Source: Lachnospiraceae bacterium (lineage in GTDB: Bacteria > Bacillota > Clostridia > Lachnospirales > Lachnospiraceae). Taken from it: a stretch of DNA of 64,000 bases. The stretch lies in assembly GCA_022792885.1 (NCBI GenBank), contig JAAWBX010000012.1, positions 1 to 64,000 on the forward strand, read 5' to 3'. Shown in pieces: positions 33,401-42,042 of this stretch (the stretch's first letter is position 1; each line of letters opens with the position of its first letter). Below the pieces are notes generated by a model. That model was not told where the DNA came from and made no database searches. It was given only the letters and a program-made list of their open reading frames with translations. A program made the position numbers and the translations under genes.

Positions 33401-33760
33401 ATGACGATTGCGGAAGTGAGCAAAAAGTACGAGATAACGGCCGATACGCTTCGCTATTACGAGCGGATCGGCCTGCTCCCGCCGGTTCCCAGGAAAAAAA
33501 GCGGGGTTCGGGATTACGATGAGGAATCGTGCCGGTGGATCGAGCTGATGAAGTGTATGCGAGCCGCCGGGGTCGGGATCGAGGCCCTGATCCGCTATGT
33601 GGCATTATACCGGGAAGGAGATTCGACCGTGCAGGCCAGGAAAGAGATTCTGATTGAGCAGCGCGAACAGCTGCAGGCCAGAATGGCGGATATGCAGAAA
33701 TCCCTGATCCGGCTGGACGAAAAAATTAAAAATTATGAAAATCTTGTTTGTGGAAGATGA
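33401..33760 (+). CDS. MerR-family transcriptional regulator
   Basis: 119 residues. The winged helix-turn-helix reads MTIAEVSKKYEITADTLRYYERIGLLPP, followed by RDYDEESCRWIELMKCMRAAG and a dimerisation helix (residues 80-115). No cysteine cluster for metal sensing is present beyond two single cysteines, which argues against a metal sensor. It probably acts at the 19-bp-spacer promoter at 32426. The response regulator gene starts inside its last 26 bases. Confidence 0.92.
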   Translation: MTIAEVSKKYEITADTLRYYERIGLLPPVPRKKSGVRDYDEESCRWIELMKCMRAAGVGIEALIRYVALYREGDSTVQARKEILIEQREQLQARMADMQKSLIRLDEKIKNYENLVCGR

Positions 33761-34412
33761 CGATGCGATCGCCATGGGACTGCAGTACACGCTGGAACAG
33801 GAGGGATATCAGGTGACATGGTGCCGGACCGTGAAGGAGGCTTTGACGGCTTTGAGCGGGTCGGTTTTTGATCTGTGCCTTCTGGATGTGATGCTTCCGG
33901 ACGGGAACGGTTACGAAGTATGCCGCAAAGCCAGGGAGCGGGCGGATACGGCGGTCCTTTTTCTGACGGCCTGCGACGACGAGGGCAACGTGGTCATGGG
34001 GCTGGATATGGGGGCGGACGATTATATTACGAAGCCGTTCCGGATTCGTGAGCTTTTGTCCCGGATGAAATCCGTGCTGCGCCGTTACCAGAAGGAAGAA
34101 AGTTTGCAGTCGGTGATGCATTTTAAGGATGTGACGATCCGGACGGGACAGGCCAAAGTATTTAAGGGGGATCGGGAGGTGCTTCTGACGACGGTGGAGT
34201 ACCGCCTCCTTCTGACGCTGGCGGGAGCAAAGGGCCGGGTATTAAGCAGGGATCAGCTTTTGGAGGGGATCTGGGATATCGGAGGAGATTATGTAAATGA
34301 TAACACATTGACCGTTTACATTAAGCGGCTCCGGGAAAAGCTCGAGGATGATCCGGCTCAGCCGGCGTTGATAAAGACGGTCCGGGGTCTCGGCTATCAG
34401 ATGGAGGTGTGA
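33735..34412 (+). CDS. OmpR/PhoB-family response regulator
   Basis: 225 residues. Receiver: ILFVEDDDAIAMGLQ, phospho-acceptor aspartate in LCLLDVMLPDGNGY near 52, TKPFRIRELLSRM. DNA-binding domain: TTVEYRLLLTLAGAKGRVLSRDQLLEGIWD and NTLTVYIKRLREKLEDDP. It overlaps the MerR gene and is followed one base later by its kinase, so it depends on the MerR-type promoter unless an internal promoter exists. Confidence 0.92.
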   Translation: MKILFVEDDDAIAMGLQYTLEQEGYQVTWCRTVKEALTALSGSVFDLCLLDVMLPDGNGYEVCRKARERADTAVLFLTACDDEGNVVMGLDMGADDYITKPFRIRELLSRMKSVLRRYQKEESLQSVMHFKDVTIRTGQAKVFKGDREVLLTTVEYRLLLTLAGAKGRVLSRDQLLEGIWDIGGDYVNDNTLTVYIKRLREKLEDDPAQPALIKTVRGLGYQMEV

Positions 34413-34413
34413 T

Positions 34414-35418
34414 ATGTTTCGGAACCGGGAGATCCGACTGGGCGTTTTCGCACATCTGGCGGTGACGGCGGCCGCGGCTTTTTTTGTGCGGCGGGTTACG
34501 AATAATACGGCCGGCGTTTTGGTCTGCCTGGCGCTCGGCGGAGCGCTTTTGTTTTTGTGGCTGGGTCTGAGCTCGTATCGCTATCGCCGATTGAAGGAAT
34601 TGTCCGTTTATTTAAAGGAGATCGTCGGGGGAAATTACCGCCTGGATCTTTTGAAGAATCAGGAGGGGGAACTCAGTATTCTCCGGAGTGATATTTATAA
34701 AATGACCGTCAATCTGCGCAGCCAGGCCGAGCTGCTTCAGAGGGATAAGGGGTATTTGGCTGACACGTTGTCGGATATTTCCCATCAGTTAAAAACACCG
34801 ATGACTTCTCTGATGGTGATGACGGAACTTCTGGCGGACTCTCATTTGCCGGAGGAAAAACGGCGGCAGTTCGCCGGGCGGATTCATTCTCAGCTGGAGC
34901 GGATGGAATGGTTGATCACGTCGCTGTTAAAAATGTCCCGTTTGGATGCCGGAACCGTGATTTTTAAGAAGGAAACGGTGCGGGTGCGGGAGCTGATCGA
35001 GAAAGCGGCGGAACACCTGATAATCCCCATGGATATGAAGCAGTTGACTCTCACGGTGGAGGCGGGGGGAGCGGTTTTTACCGGGGATCGCGAATGGACG
35101 GCTGAGGGGTTGGCGAATATCCTGAAAAACTGCATGGAACATACGCCGGAGGGCGGCGCGATCCGGGTTACGGCCGCCGAGAGGAATCTGTATACCGAGA
35201 TCTGCGTGTCCGATACCGGCGAGGGAATCTGTGAGGAAGATATGCCGCATATTTTTGAACGGTTTTATCGGGGAAAGAATGCTTCCACGGACAGCGTAGG
35301 GATCGGGCTGGCCATGGCGAAATATATTTTTGAACGACAGAGCGGAATGGTGGAAGTGAGCAGCGAGCCGGGAGCCGGTACGACTTTTCGGATTCGGTTT
35401 TACAGGCAGATCATATAA
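34414..35418 (+). CDS. Sensor histidine kinase, two short membrane helices
   Basis: 334 residues. Two adjacent helices (about 11-50) leave almost no external loop, so sensing is likely within the membrane or through a partner. Then a HAMP-like linker, HisKA with histidine in LSDISHQLKTPMTSLMV near 130, and HATPase with NILKNCMEHTPEGG, VSDTGEGI and GIGLAMAKYIFE. This layout is common in antimicrobial-peptide sensing kinases of Firmicutes that work with BceAB-like exporters; none is present here. Confidence 0.9.
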   Translation: MFRNREIRLGVFAHLAVTAAAAFFVRRVTNNTAGVLVCLALGGALLFLWLGLSSYRYRRLKELSVYLKEIVGGNYRLDLLKNQEGELSILRSDIYKMTVNLRSQAELLQRDKGYLADTLSDISHQLKTPMTSLMVMTELLADSHLPEEKRRQFAGRIHSQLERMEWLITSLLKMSRLDAGTVIFKKETVRVRELIEKAAEHLIIPMDMKQLTLTVEAGGAVFTGDREWTAEGLANILKNCMEHTPEGGAIRVTAAERNLYTEICVSDTGEGICEEDMPHIFERFYRGKNASTDSVGIGLAMAKYIFERQSGMVEVSSEPGAGTTFRIRFYRQII

Positions 35419-35439
35419 AGAGAAGAGGATTGGGAATAT

Positions 35440-36573
35440 ATGGCGGGTTTCAGGTATCGCCTGATTCCGGCGCCTTCTTATGATATCCGGCGGTTGGAGA
35501 GCTGGTTGGAGGATATGTCGGAAAAAGGATGGGAGCTGGCGGCTGTGGCTTTGTGTATCGGTATTTTCCGGGAGGGCGAACCCGGAAGAAAGCCGTGTAA
35601 GATCATGCCGGCGGATTTGTTTCCGGAAGAGACGAGAGAGGCGAAACTTCATCTTTGCGAACGTCTGGGCTGGAAATGCGTGGCCGGATTCGGCGGCCGT
35701 TTTCTGGTGTTTTCGGCAACGGAGGAAGCGCCGGGTGAGATACCGGGCGATGAAGCCGGGAGTTTTCGTCGGCTTCGGAGACGGGCGGGGGTGATATTTT
35801 CTTCCGTTTTCTTGTCGGCCGCGGCGTTTTTATCGTTCCTGTTTTTTGGCGTTCTCGGAAGGAACGGAATTTGCACCGGCTTGCTGAGCAAAGAGGCGGC
35901 CGGCTTTCTGACGCTTGCGTTTCTTCTGCTGGCCGGTGTGGTCTGGCTTGGGGACCGTTTTTTTTGCGCCTGCCGTCTGACGGCTTCGTCGGGGAGATCG
36001 TTCTTAAGCTGGCGGAGAGCGGGTCGGATCCGGGCGGTAATGGGGGGATTCTTGTTTGCTTTGACGATACTGGGTATGACGATTATGAGTATTCAGAAAA
36101 ATTCGCTGCGGGCGGGGAATTATACGGAGGAAACGCGGCTGCCTGTGCTTTCGCTGGCGGCCGTGGCCGGGGAGCCGGTACGGGATTATACGGGCCGGGT
36201 AACGGAAGACGGATGGCGGATCGACAATTCTTATACGGCCAACTGGCGCCTGCTGGCTCCGGAGAATTACCGCACGGTTCAAAGCGGGGAGACGGAGGCC
36301 GGCGGTTTGGAAATCTTGCGTGCAGAGTGGAAGAGGGCGGCTTTCGGATGGCTGGCGAAAGGATACTATGAGGAAAAGCGGGCGTTCTGTGAGGGAGTCT
36401 ACGGGGAGTCGTTGGAACTGGGCGAAGGGCCCGCGTGGGAAGGGGTTTTTTTCTCCGGACCGGAAGAGCAGATTTTGCTGCTGCGGTCCGGCTGCCGGGT
36501 GGTTTTATACCGCTATGAAGGGGCGGCGGACTTAAGCCGTTTTGCGCGGGAGGCGGCCCTGCGGCCGGAATAA
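35440..36573 (+). CDS. DUF2812-type membrane protein
   Basis: 377 residues. The N-terminal 110 residues fit DUF2812 (RLIPAPSYDIRRLESWLEDMSEKGWEL near 6-32, then RLGWKCVAGFGGRFLVFSA). Three membrane helices lie about 125-150, 160-178 and 200-225, followed by a 150-residue extracytoplasmic domain with no recognisable fold. DUF2812 proteins are often encoded with regulators but have no assigned reaction. As the last gene of the DUF362-MerR-RR-HK operon it may feed a membrane signal to the kinase (inference). Confidence 0.72.
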   Translation: MAGFRYRLIPAPSYDIRRLESWLEDMSEKGWELAAVALCIGIFREGEPGRKPCKIMPADLFPEETREAKLHLCERLGWKCVAGFGGRFLVFSATEEAPGEIPGDEAGSFRRLRRRAGVIFSSVFLSAAAFLSFLFFGVLGRNGICTGLLSKEAAGFLTLAFLLLAGVVWLGDRFFCACRLTASSGRSFLSWRRAGRIRAVMGGFLFALTILGMTIMSIQKNSLRAGNYTEETRLPVLSLAAVAGEPVRDYTGRVTEDGWRIDNSYTANWRLLAPENYRTVQSGETEAGGLEILRAEWKRAAFGWLAKGYYEEKRAFCEGVYGESLELGEGPAWEGVFFSGPEEQILLLRSGCRVVLYRYEGAADLSRFAREAALRPE

Positions 36574-36578
36574 GAAGA

Positions 36579-36619
36579 TACGGGCAGATTGTCGAAGGCA
36601 GTCTGCCTGTATTTTTTTT
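36579..36619 (+). terminator. Terminator of the MerR-RR-HK operon
   Basis: ATACGGGCAGA (36579-36589) pairs with TCTGCCTGTAT (36602-36612), followed by seven Ts. Confidence 0.88.
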
Positions 36620-36653
36620 GCACAAAAACCGAAAAAAAAATTATGGAAACCTA

Positions 36654-36682
36654 TTGAAACGGGAAAGAAAATATGGTATGTT
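36654..36682 (+). promoter_or_regulatory. Promoter of the pilus operon
   Basis: TTGAAA (36654-36659), 17-base spacer, TATGTT (36677-36682), 48 bases before the adhesin start codon. Confidence 0.6.
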
Positions 36683-36730
36683 ATGGAAACAACGTTATGT
36701 AAATACAATAGGAGAAAGGGAGGCGTTTTG

Positions 36731-39361
36731 ATGAATGAAAGGAAATATGTTGGCAGATTCTTGGTCGTTCTTTTTCTGGCGGTGTTCCTGGCATTTATGC
36801 CGGCGGGACCGGCGGGCGCTGCGCCGGCATCGGTCGGGGACGATCGGCCGGTTTGTGAAGCGTTAGGGAACGGAAGTGAGGAGACGCCCGGGACGGAAGA
36901 AGATCCGGAAGCGGACGGGAGTGTGAAGACGGCGCGGGATACGGAGATCACGGGAGCGGAGGAGGAGTCGGAAGAGACGGAAGAGGCAGGCGAAGAATCC
37001 GGCGAAGGCCGGGAGACGGCCGAAAGCGGGGAGGATATCGGGGACGGTTCCGATGCGTCGTCGGAGAGCGGAAGCCTGCCCGAAAAAGGGCCGGAAGAGA
37101 ACGTCGGTATCGGATGGCGGCAGAGCGCGGAGGCGAGAGGGATCTATGATTTTACCCGGGGACTGTGGATGGTCGGGACTTATTATCTGGGAGAAAACCT
37201 GGAAGAGATTTTGCGGATGAGCGAGGATCCGAAATTACCGGATTTTGATCTGGATACGTATTTCCGACATACGGTTTTCGCGGGAACGACGCGGGAGCTT
37301 CTCGAACAATGGCGGGCCGAGGGTTTCTTAAGCCCGGAGGAAGTGATTCCTTACATGCCGATGGCGGCGAGGGGAGAGGCGAATCCGGTGGCGTCCGTGA
37401 AGGATTATTCCTCCGCCGTCGGTACTTCGGAGGCGTTTCATATCCAGAGCTATCCGATGAACGGGGATTACGGCGTGTGCGTACAAAAAGGCGCTCCGAT
37501 TCGGAGCGGTTGTGTTTATACAAAAATAGCGGAATCGGAGGAGGACAGTTTTTTTTACTGCCGGGAAACGGAGCGGATTCTGGGATATGGGGCCGATCAG
37601 CAGAAGGCGATGAGCCGGCTTTTGAGTCTGATCGACAACCCCGACAGAGAAGCGGCTTTTCCGGGGCTGCCGGAAAGTTACTGGATCTTTTTTGCTCAGG
37701 CGGGAAGCTGGTCTTTGCTGGATCCGGATAAAGGGGCGGCATGCGTGGAGAGCCGGGCCTGTTTCGTGGCGGAGGTATCCGGGCTTCTGCGCTGGGCGGA
37801 CTTTGTAAACGACGACGTCGATTGGATCGCGGACGGCAGAGACTGGGGAAGCGTGGAGTGTATAAACGAGATTCTGGACTGGCTGGAAGCATGGACGAAG
37901 GAGAACGGATATGCGCGCCTGTACTGGTATTACGTACCGGGAACGGAATATCAGGCGGTATGCGTACCGGATCTGAGACGCCGGATGCGGGAAACCGGAT
38001 ACCTGGAATTGACAAAGAGCGGGGAACATACCGGGGCGAAAGCGAACATGGACGGGACCGTCTACGGGATCTATCGGGACGAGGCGTGCACGGAGGAGGT
38101 CGGAAGCGTTACGACGAATGAGAACGGTTACGGGAAGTCGGGGGCTGTGCCGGCGGGGACTTATTTTATACATGAGACGAAAGCCGCGAGCGGCGTCTGT
38201 CTGAACCCGGCCGTCTACCCGGTGGAGATACGCCCAGGCGAGACTGCCTGCCTGAACGACCGCTATCCTGTTACCGACGAGGAATGGCAGGGGGAGATTC
38301 AGCTGAAGAAGTTTTCTCCCGACAAAGAGGCGCTGGCCGGCGCCGTATTTACGCTATATGAATATTCGAGCCGGGACGATGCCTATCATGCCGTTGAAGA
38401 ACTGACGGACCGGGGGGACGGAACTTATGTTTCCCAGGTGCTGTATTATACTTCCGATAACCGGGGGCGGTTTCGTGTTGAGGAGACGAAGGCTCCGGCC
38501 GGCTACCTGAACGGAGGCTGGGAGCAGGATTTTGTCCTTACCGGGGAGCGGGAGACGTTTGTCCGGGCAGTGGAGAACGCACCGACGCGGTATCGTTTTT
38601 TGAAGACCGATTCGTCCGGGGCGGCTGTGGCCGGCTGCCGTTTCCGGCTTCTGGATGAAAGCGGGGAAGTCGTTGCGGAGTGGGTGACGGATGAGAGCGG
38701 TTCGTATGAGATGGTCGGCCGAATTGAGGCGGGGAAGCGTTATACGCTGCAGGAGACGGAAGCGCCGGTCGGTTATCGTCTGGCGGATGAACGGATTTTT
38801 ATAGCGGAAGCATCCGAAGAGGTGCAGACGATCGTATCGGAAAATTCGGAGATACCGGGGATCGTTCGTGTCAGAAAGGCCGACGAGCGGGATCAGAGCC
38901 TGCCCGGGGCCGTATTCGGGCTTTACAGCACGTTTAAAACGGAGGGGAACCGATTGGTCTGGGAAGGAAAGACGTATTATTATCAGACAAGAAAAACGAC
39001 CGGGGCGGACGGATATGCGGTTTTTGACGGGCTGCGTACGACCCGGGGCGAGTCGTATCTTCTGGTGGAGTTTTCAACGGTATCCGGTTATGAGCGAATC
39101 GGAAAACCGGTTTATGTGGGGGTTTTACCGGAGATGAGCGTTCAAAAACCGGAAGCTTCTTATACCGGCGAAGTGCAGGAGAAGAACGGAGAATATTATT
39201 TGTACGAACGTTCTTATACCGTTGTGAATCGGCCCGGGTATACACTGCCTCTGGCAGGGGAGATCCCCGGAAGCGTTCGTCGGCCTGCCGTCTGGATGGC
39301 GGGGGCGGCCGCGCTTGCGTGCGCCTGGGCGGAAGAAAACAGGAGGAGGAAAGGCGAATGA
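36731..39361 (+). CDS. SpaA-type pilus tip adhesin with possible thioester domain
   Basis: 876 residues from ATG 36731 (GGGAGGCG upstream). Signal peptide 1-31; a Glu/Gly/Ser-rich acidic linker about 45-125; a Cys/Gln domain about 225-430 in which Cys250 (YGVCVQKG) and Gln323 (FFAQAGSW) fit the Cys and [T/A]QxxxW pattern of thioester adhesin domains; then four SpaA/Cna-B repeats marked by ETKAASG, EETKAPAGY, QETEAPVGY and EFSTVSGY, whose glutamates close isopeptide bonds. The C terminus has LPLAGE (839-844), a weak hydrophobic stretch and RRRKGE. LPxAG departs from LPxTG. First gene of the pilus operon. Confidence 0.82.
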   Translation: MNERKYVGRFLVVLFLAVFLAFMPAGPAGAAPASVGDDRPVCEALGNGSEETPGTEEDPEADGSVKTARDTEITGAEEESEETEEAGEESGEGRETAESGEDIGDGSDASSESGSLPEKGPEENVGIGWRQSAEARGIYDFTRGLWMVGTYYLGENLEEILRMSEDPKLPDFDLDTYFRHTVFAGTTRELLEQWRAEGFLSPEEVIPYMPMAARGEANPVASVKDYSSAVGTSEAFHIQSYPMNGDYGVCVQKGAPIRSGCVYTKIAESEEDSFFYCRETERILGYGADQQKAMSRLLSLIDNPDREAAFPGLPESYWIFFAQAGSWSLLDPDKGAACVESRACFVAEVSGLLRWADFVNDDVDWIADGRDWGSVECINEILDWLEAWTKENGYARLYWYYVPGTEYQAVCVPDLRRRMRETGYLELTKSGEHTGAKANMDGTVYGIYRDEACTEEVGSVTTNENGYGKSGAVPAGTYFIHETKAASGVCLNPAVYPVEIRPGETACLNDRYPVTDEEWQGEIQLKKFSPDKEALAGAVFTLYEYSSRDDAYHAVEELTDRGDGTYVSQVLYYTSDNRGRFRVEETKAPAGYLNGGWEQDFVLTGERETFVRAVENAPTRYRFLKTDSSGAAVAGCRFRLLDESGEVVAEWVTDESGSYEMVGRIEAGKRYTLQETEAPVGYRLADERIFIAEASEEVQTIVSENSEIPGIVRVRKADERDQSLPGAVFGLYSTFKTEGNRLVWEGKTYYYQTRKTTGADGYAVFDGLRTTRGESYLLVEFSTVSGYERIGKPVYVGVLPEMSVQKPEASYTGEVQEKNGEYYLYERSYTVVNRPGYTLPLAGEIPGSVRRPAVWMAGAAALACAWAEENRRRKGE

Positions 39362-41160
39362 GGTTGAGGAAAAGATGGATAAAGGTTATGCTGGCGGCAT
39401 TGTTGGGTTTTTCTCTGGTGCTTCCCGCCAACGCAGAAGAACGGGCGGTCATAGATGAGACACGGAATTGCAGTCTGACGATTTATAAATACGATCGGAC
39501 AAAGGCCGCGGACGAAGGGGTGGAGAAGCGGTTTTCGGCGACCGGGGAGGCGGATCCGGAAGCGGAACATTGTTATGCGGCGTACGCGATGCCGGGCGTG
39601 GAATTTAGCTGCCTGCGAATCGGGGAAGCGGATATTCGGACGAGCGCGGAGGCGGTTTCCGGTTCGGCTCGGGTGGAAGTTTTGTACGGGCTGGACGAGT
39701 CGGTAAAAGAACAGATAACAAGGGCCGGGATCCTTTCGCTTCAGGATATTGAATATACCAGAGACGGATGCAGTTATGTTTCTTCCGACACGCTGACGGG
39801 AGGATTGACACGTTCGTTTTCGGAGCGGCCGACGGCTACGCGGGATATACTGGAGTCTTATGTTCGCCGGAGCGGGCAAAAACAGTGTTCGGTGACGGAT
39901 GAAAGAGGGAGGGCGTTTCTGTCGGATTTGACGCCCGGGTTGTATCTGGTAGCGGAGACGGAAGTGCCGGAAGATGTCGTATCCACGGTGGAGCCGTTTC
40001 TGGTTTCCCTGCCTGCGACGAATCGGGGAGGAGACGAATGGATTTACGATGTCACCGTGTATCCGAAAAACCGGACGGGATCGCCGGAACTTGCCAAAGA
40101 AGTGGCGGAGATAAGCGGAGAGGAGGAAGAGGCGGGGAATTACGGTACGTCTGCGTCCGCTTCGGAGGGAGATCGGCTTTCCTACCGCATCACAAGCCGG
40201 ATGCCGACGATCACGTCCGCGTCGACTTACCTGACGGAGTATACGTTTCTGGATTCTTTAAGCGGCGGAATTTCCTACTGCAAAGGGGACGTATCCCTTG
40301 CCTGGTACGGGGCGGACGGGGACTTGAAAGAAGTCTGGCGGCAGACGGAGGATTCTGCTTTGTTTACCGTGGCTTATGAAAAACAGGAGGACGGCGGGGA
40401 GGCGATGCGGATTGCGCTGACCCGGTCCGGTTTATCGGCGGTGAATCATGTGTTTTCCGACGGGAAAGTTGAGATTACGTATCAGGCCCGTTTTAACTCG
40501 GATAAGTCGGCGATCTGCGGGGATTTAGGGAACCCGAACCGGGTGGAACTTACCTGGCGCCGGACGAATCAGGATTTTTATGATACGCTGCAAGAGACGT
40601 GCAGGGTATATACTTACGGTCTGGCATTGGAAAAACGGTTTCAGACAGGCGAGGGGGATTTTGAAGCCGTGAGGTTTCGTCTGAGAAACCGGACGGACGG
40701 GTATTATGTGACGGCGAGAGAGGAGGAGAGAGGATGCTATTATGTGACGGGAGCCGCGCTTGAAGCGGAGGGCGCAACGGAATTTTCACCGGATTTTGAA
40801 GGAAAGTTTCGGATCTTCGGATTGGAGGAAGATTCTTATGAGCTGAGGGAGACGAAGACGGCGGAGGGCTATTTATTACTGAAGGAAGCGATTCATCTGA
40901 GTATCACGGCGGAAGAGGACGGCCGGGAATGGACAGGGGCGGCTTCGGTGAACGGGGAAGCCATGGAGATGATCCCTTGGGAGGGTTCCGAACATGCGCT
41001 GGCGTCCGTACTTGTGGTGAATCAGCCGGGATACCGCATTCCTCTGACCGGAGATGACGGAATGTTTTTTCTGCCGGTGGCGGGTTTGACGGCCGGAGCT
41101 TTTACCCTGATCCTGCTTTTGCAGATCAGGAAAAAGCGTTCGGAAAAGGAGACGGAATGA
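39358..41160 (+). CDS. Major backbone pilin (sortase-assembled)
   Basis: 600 residues; ATG overlaps the adhesin stop (ATGA). Signal peptide about 1-27. The pilin motif VYPKN (234-238; Lys237 is the expected cross-linking lysine) follows the N-terminal domain, an isopeptide-forming middle domain begins near LAKEVAE, and a Cna-B domain near 430-520 holds YELRETKTAEGY. The sorting signal is IPLTGD (561-566), then a hydrophobic helix and RKKRSEKETE. Known logic: a class C sortase joins Lys237 of one subunit to the IPLT threonine of the next, giving a covalent fibre. Confidence 0.88.
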   Translation: MRLRKRWIKVMLAALLGFSLVLPANAEERAVIDETRNCSLTIYKYDRTKAADEGVEKRFSATGEADPEAEHCYAAYAMPGVEFSCLRIGEADIRTSAEAVSGSARVEVLYGLDESVKEQITRAGILSLQDIEYTRDGCSYVSSDTLTGGLTRSFSERPTATRDILESYVRRSGQKQCSVTDERGRAFLSDLTPGLYLVAETEVPEDVVSTVEPFLVSLPATNRGGDEWIYDVTVYPKNRTGSPELAKEVAEISGEEEEAGNYGTSASASEGDRLSYRITSRMPTITSASTYLTEYTFLDSLSGGISYCKGDVSLAWYGADGDLKEVWRQTEDSALFTVAYEKQEDGGEAMRIALTRSGLSAVNHVFSDGKVEITYQARFNSDKSAICGDLGNPNRVELTWRRTNQDFYDTLQETCRVYTYGLALEKRFQTGEGDFEAVRFRLRNRTDGYYVTAREEERGCYYVTGAALEAEGATEFSPDFEGKFRIFGLEEDSYELRETKTAEGYLLLKEAIHLSITAEEDGREWTGAASVNGEAMEMIPWEGSEHALASVLVVNQPGYRIPLTGDDGMFFLPVAGLTAGAFTLILLLQIRKKRSEKETE

Positions 41161-42038
41161 CAAAAAGAAAGAAGAACTGTCGGCGCGGAGCGGTTTTGAT
41201 CGGCTTCTCTGCGTGCCTGTTTCTGACCGGGTATCCGTTGGGAGCAAACTGGTTGTTCGAGCGGAGGCAGGATCTGGTGCGGGCGGGATATGAGGAGGAA
41301 ATTGTTTCCCACGGGGAAGAGGATCGGAAAGCGGAATGGGAGAAGGCCGCCGGTTATAATCGGAAATTATCTGCCGGGGCGTGGCAGGAAGAGGAACTTA
41401 AGGAAGACTATGAGAACTGCCTGAATATAGGGGAGGAGGGGATCATGGGTTTTTTGGAGATTCCCGGATTGCAGGTTATCCTTCCGATCTATCACGGCGT
41501 GAAGGAGGAGGTGCTTCAAAAGGGGCTGGGACATTTGCCGCAGACGTCGCTTCCGATCGGGCAGAAAGGTGCGCATGTCGGAATCATCGGTCATTCCGGT
41601 GTTTCGAATAAACGTCTCTTTTCGGATCTCGAGCAATTGGAGGAGGGGGATTTTTTTAAACTTCATGTGATGGGGCAGGTTTTGCGCTACCGGGTGGAAC
41701 GGATCGAGGTGGTTTTACCGACACAGACGGAGGGATTGGAACCGGAGGCGGGCAAAGACTATGTGACGCTGATCACCTGCACGCCTTACGGGATTAACGA
41801 TCACCGTCTGTTGGTGCGGGGGACACGGAGCGAAGAATCGTCGGGGAAAGAGGAAAAATCCGGAAAGGACGGAAGGGCCGGACCCTCCGACTCTGTCGGT
41901 TCGGCCTGGAAAGCGCGTTATCGGGAAGCGATCGCCGAAGGGCTTTTTTTGTCCGCCGCGGTGGTTTTGATTTATTTGTCGGGAGGATATTTTCGCGGCC
42001 GGCGGAATCGCCGTTCGCGAAAAGAATCCGGTATCTGA
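41157..42038 (+). CDS. srtC: Class C sortase (pilus polymerase)
   Basis: 293 residues, ATGA overlap with the pilin gene. N-terminal helix about 11-30, sortase barrel about 95-225, C-terminal membrane helix about 260-277, the class C layout. Catalytic His146 (GHSG), Cys208 (LITCTPYGIN) and Arg221 (HRLLVRG) are all present. The lid motif (DP[W/F/Y]) ahead of the barrel is not obvious. It polymerises the backbone pilin and attaches the adhesin; a separate housekeeping sortase would anchor the fibre and is not in the window. Confidence 0.93.
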   Translation: MTKRKKNCRRGAVLIGFSACLFLTGYPLGANWLFERRQDLVRAGYEEEIVSHGEEDRKAEWEKAAGYNRKLSAGAWQEEELKEDYENCLNIGEEGIMGFLEIPGLQVILPIYHGVKEEVLQKGLGHLPQTSLPIGQKGAHVGIIGHSGVSNKRLFSDLEQLEEGDFFKLHVMGQVLRYRVERIEVVLPTQTEGLEPEAGKDYVTLITCTPYGINDHRLLVRGTRSEESSGKEEKSGKDGRAGPSDSVGSAWKARYREAIAEGLFLSAAVVLIYLSGGYFRGRRNRRSRKESGI

Positions 42039-42042
42039 TCGG

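Noticed and set aside
33735..35418. Regulator/kinase pair as the missing vanRS of the vanG cluster
   Set aside because: It lies 12 kb away inside a MerR-led operon with DUF362 and DUF2812 genes; sequence alone does not link it to the van genes.
37152..38173. Two long minus-strand frames inside the pilus adhesin
   Set aside because: Proline/serine/arginine-rich antisense translations without start signals.
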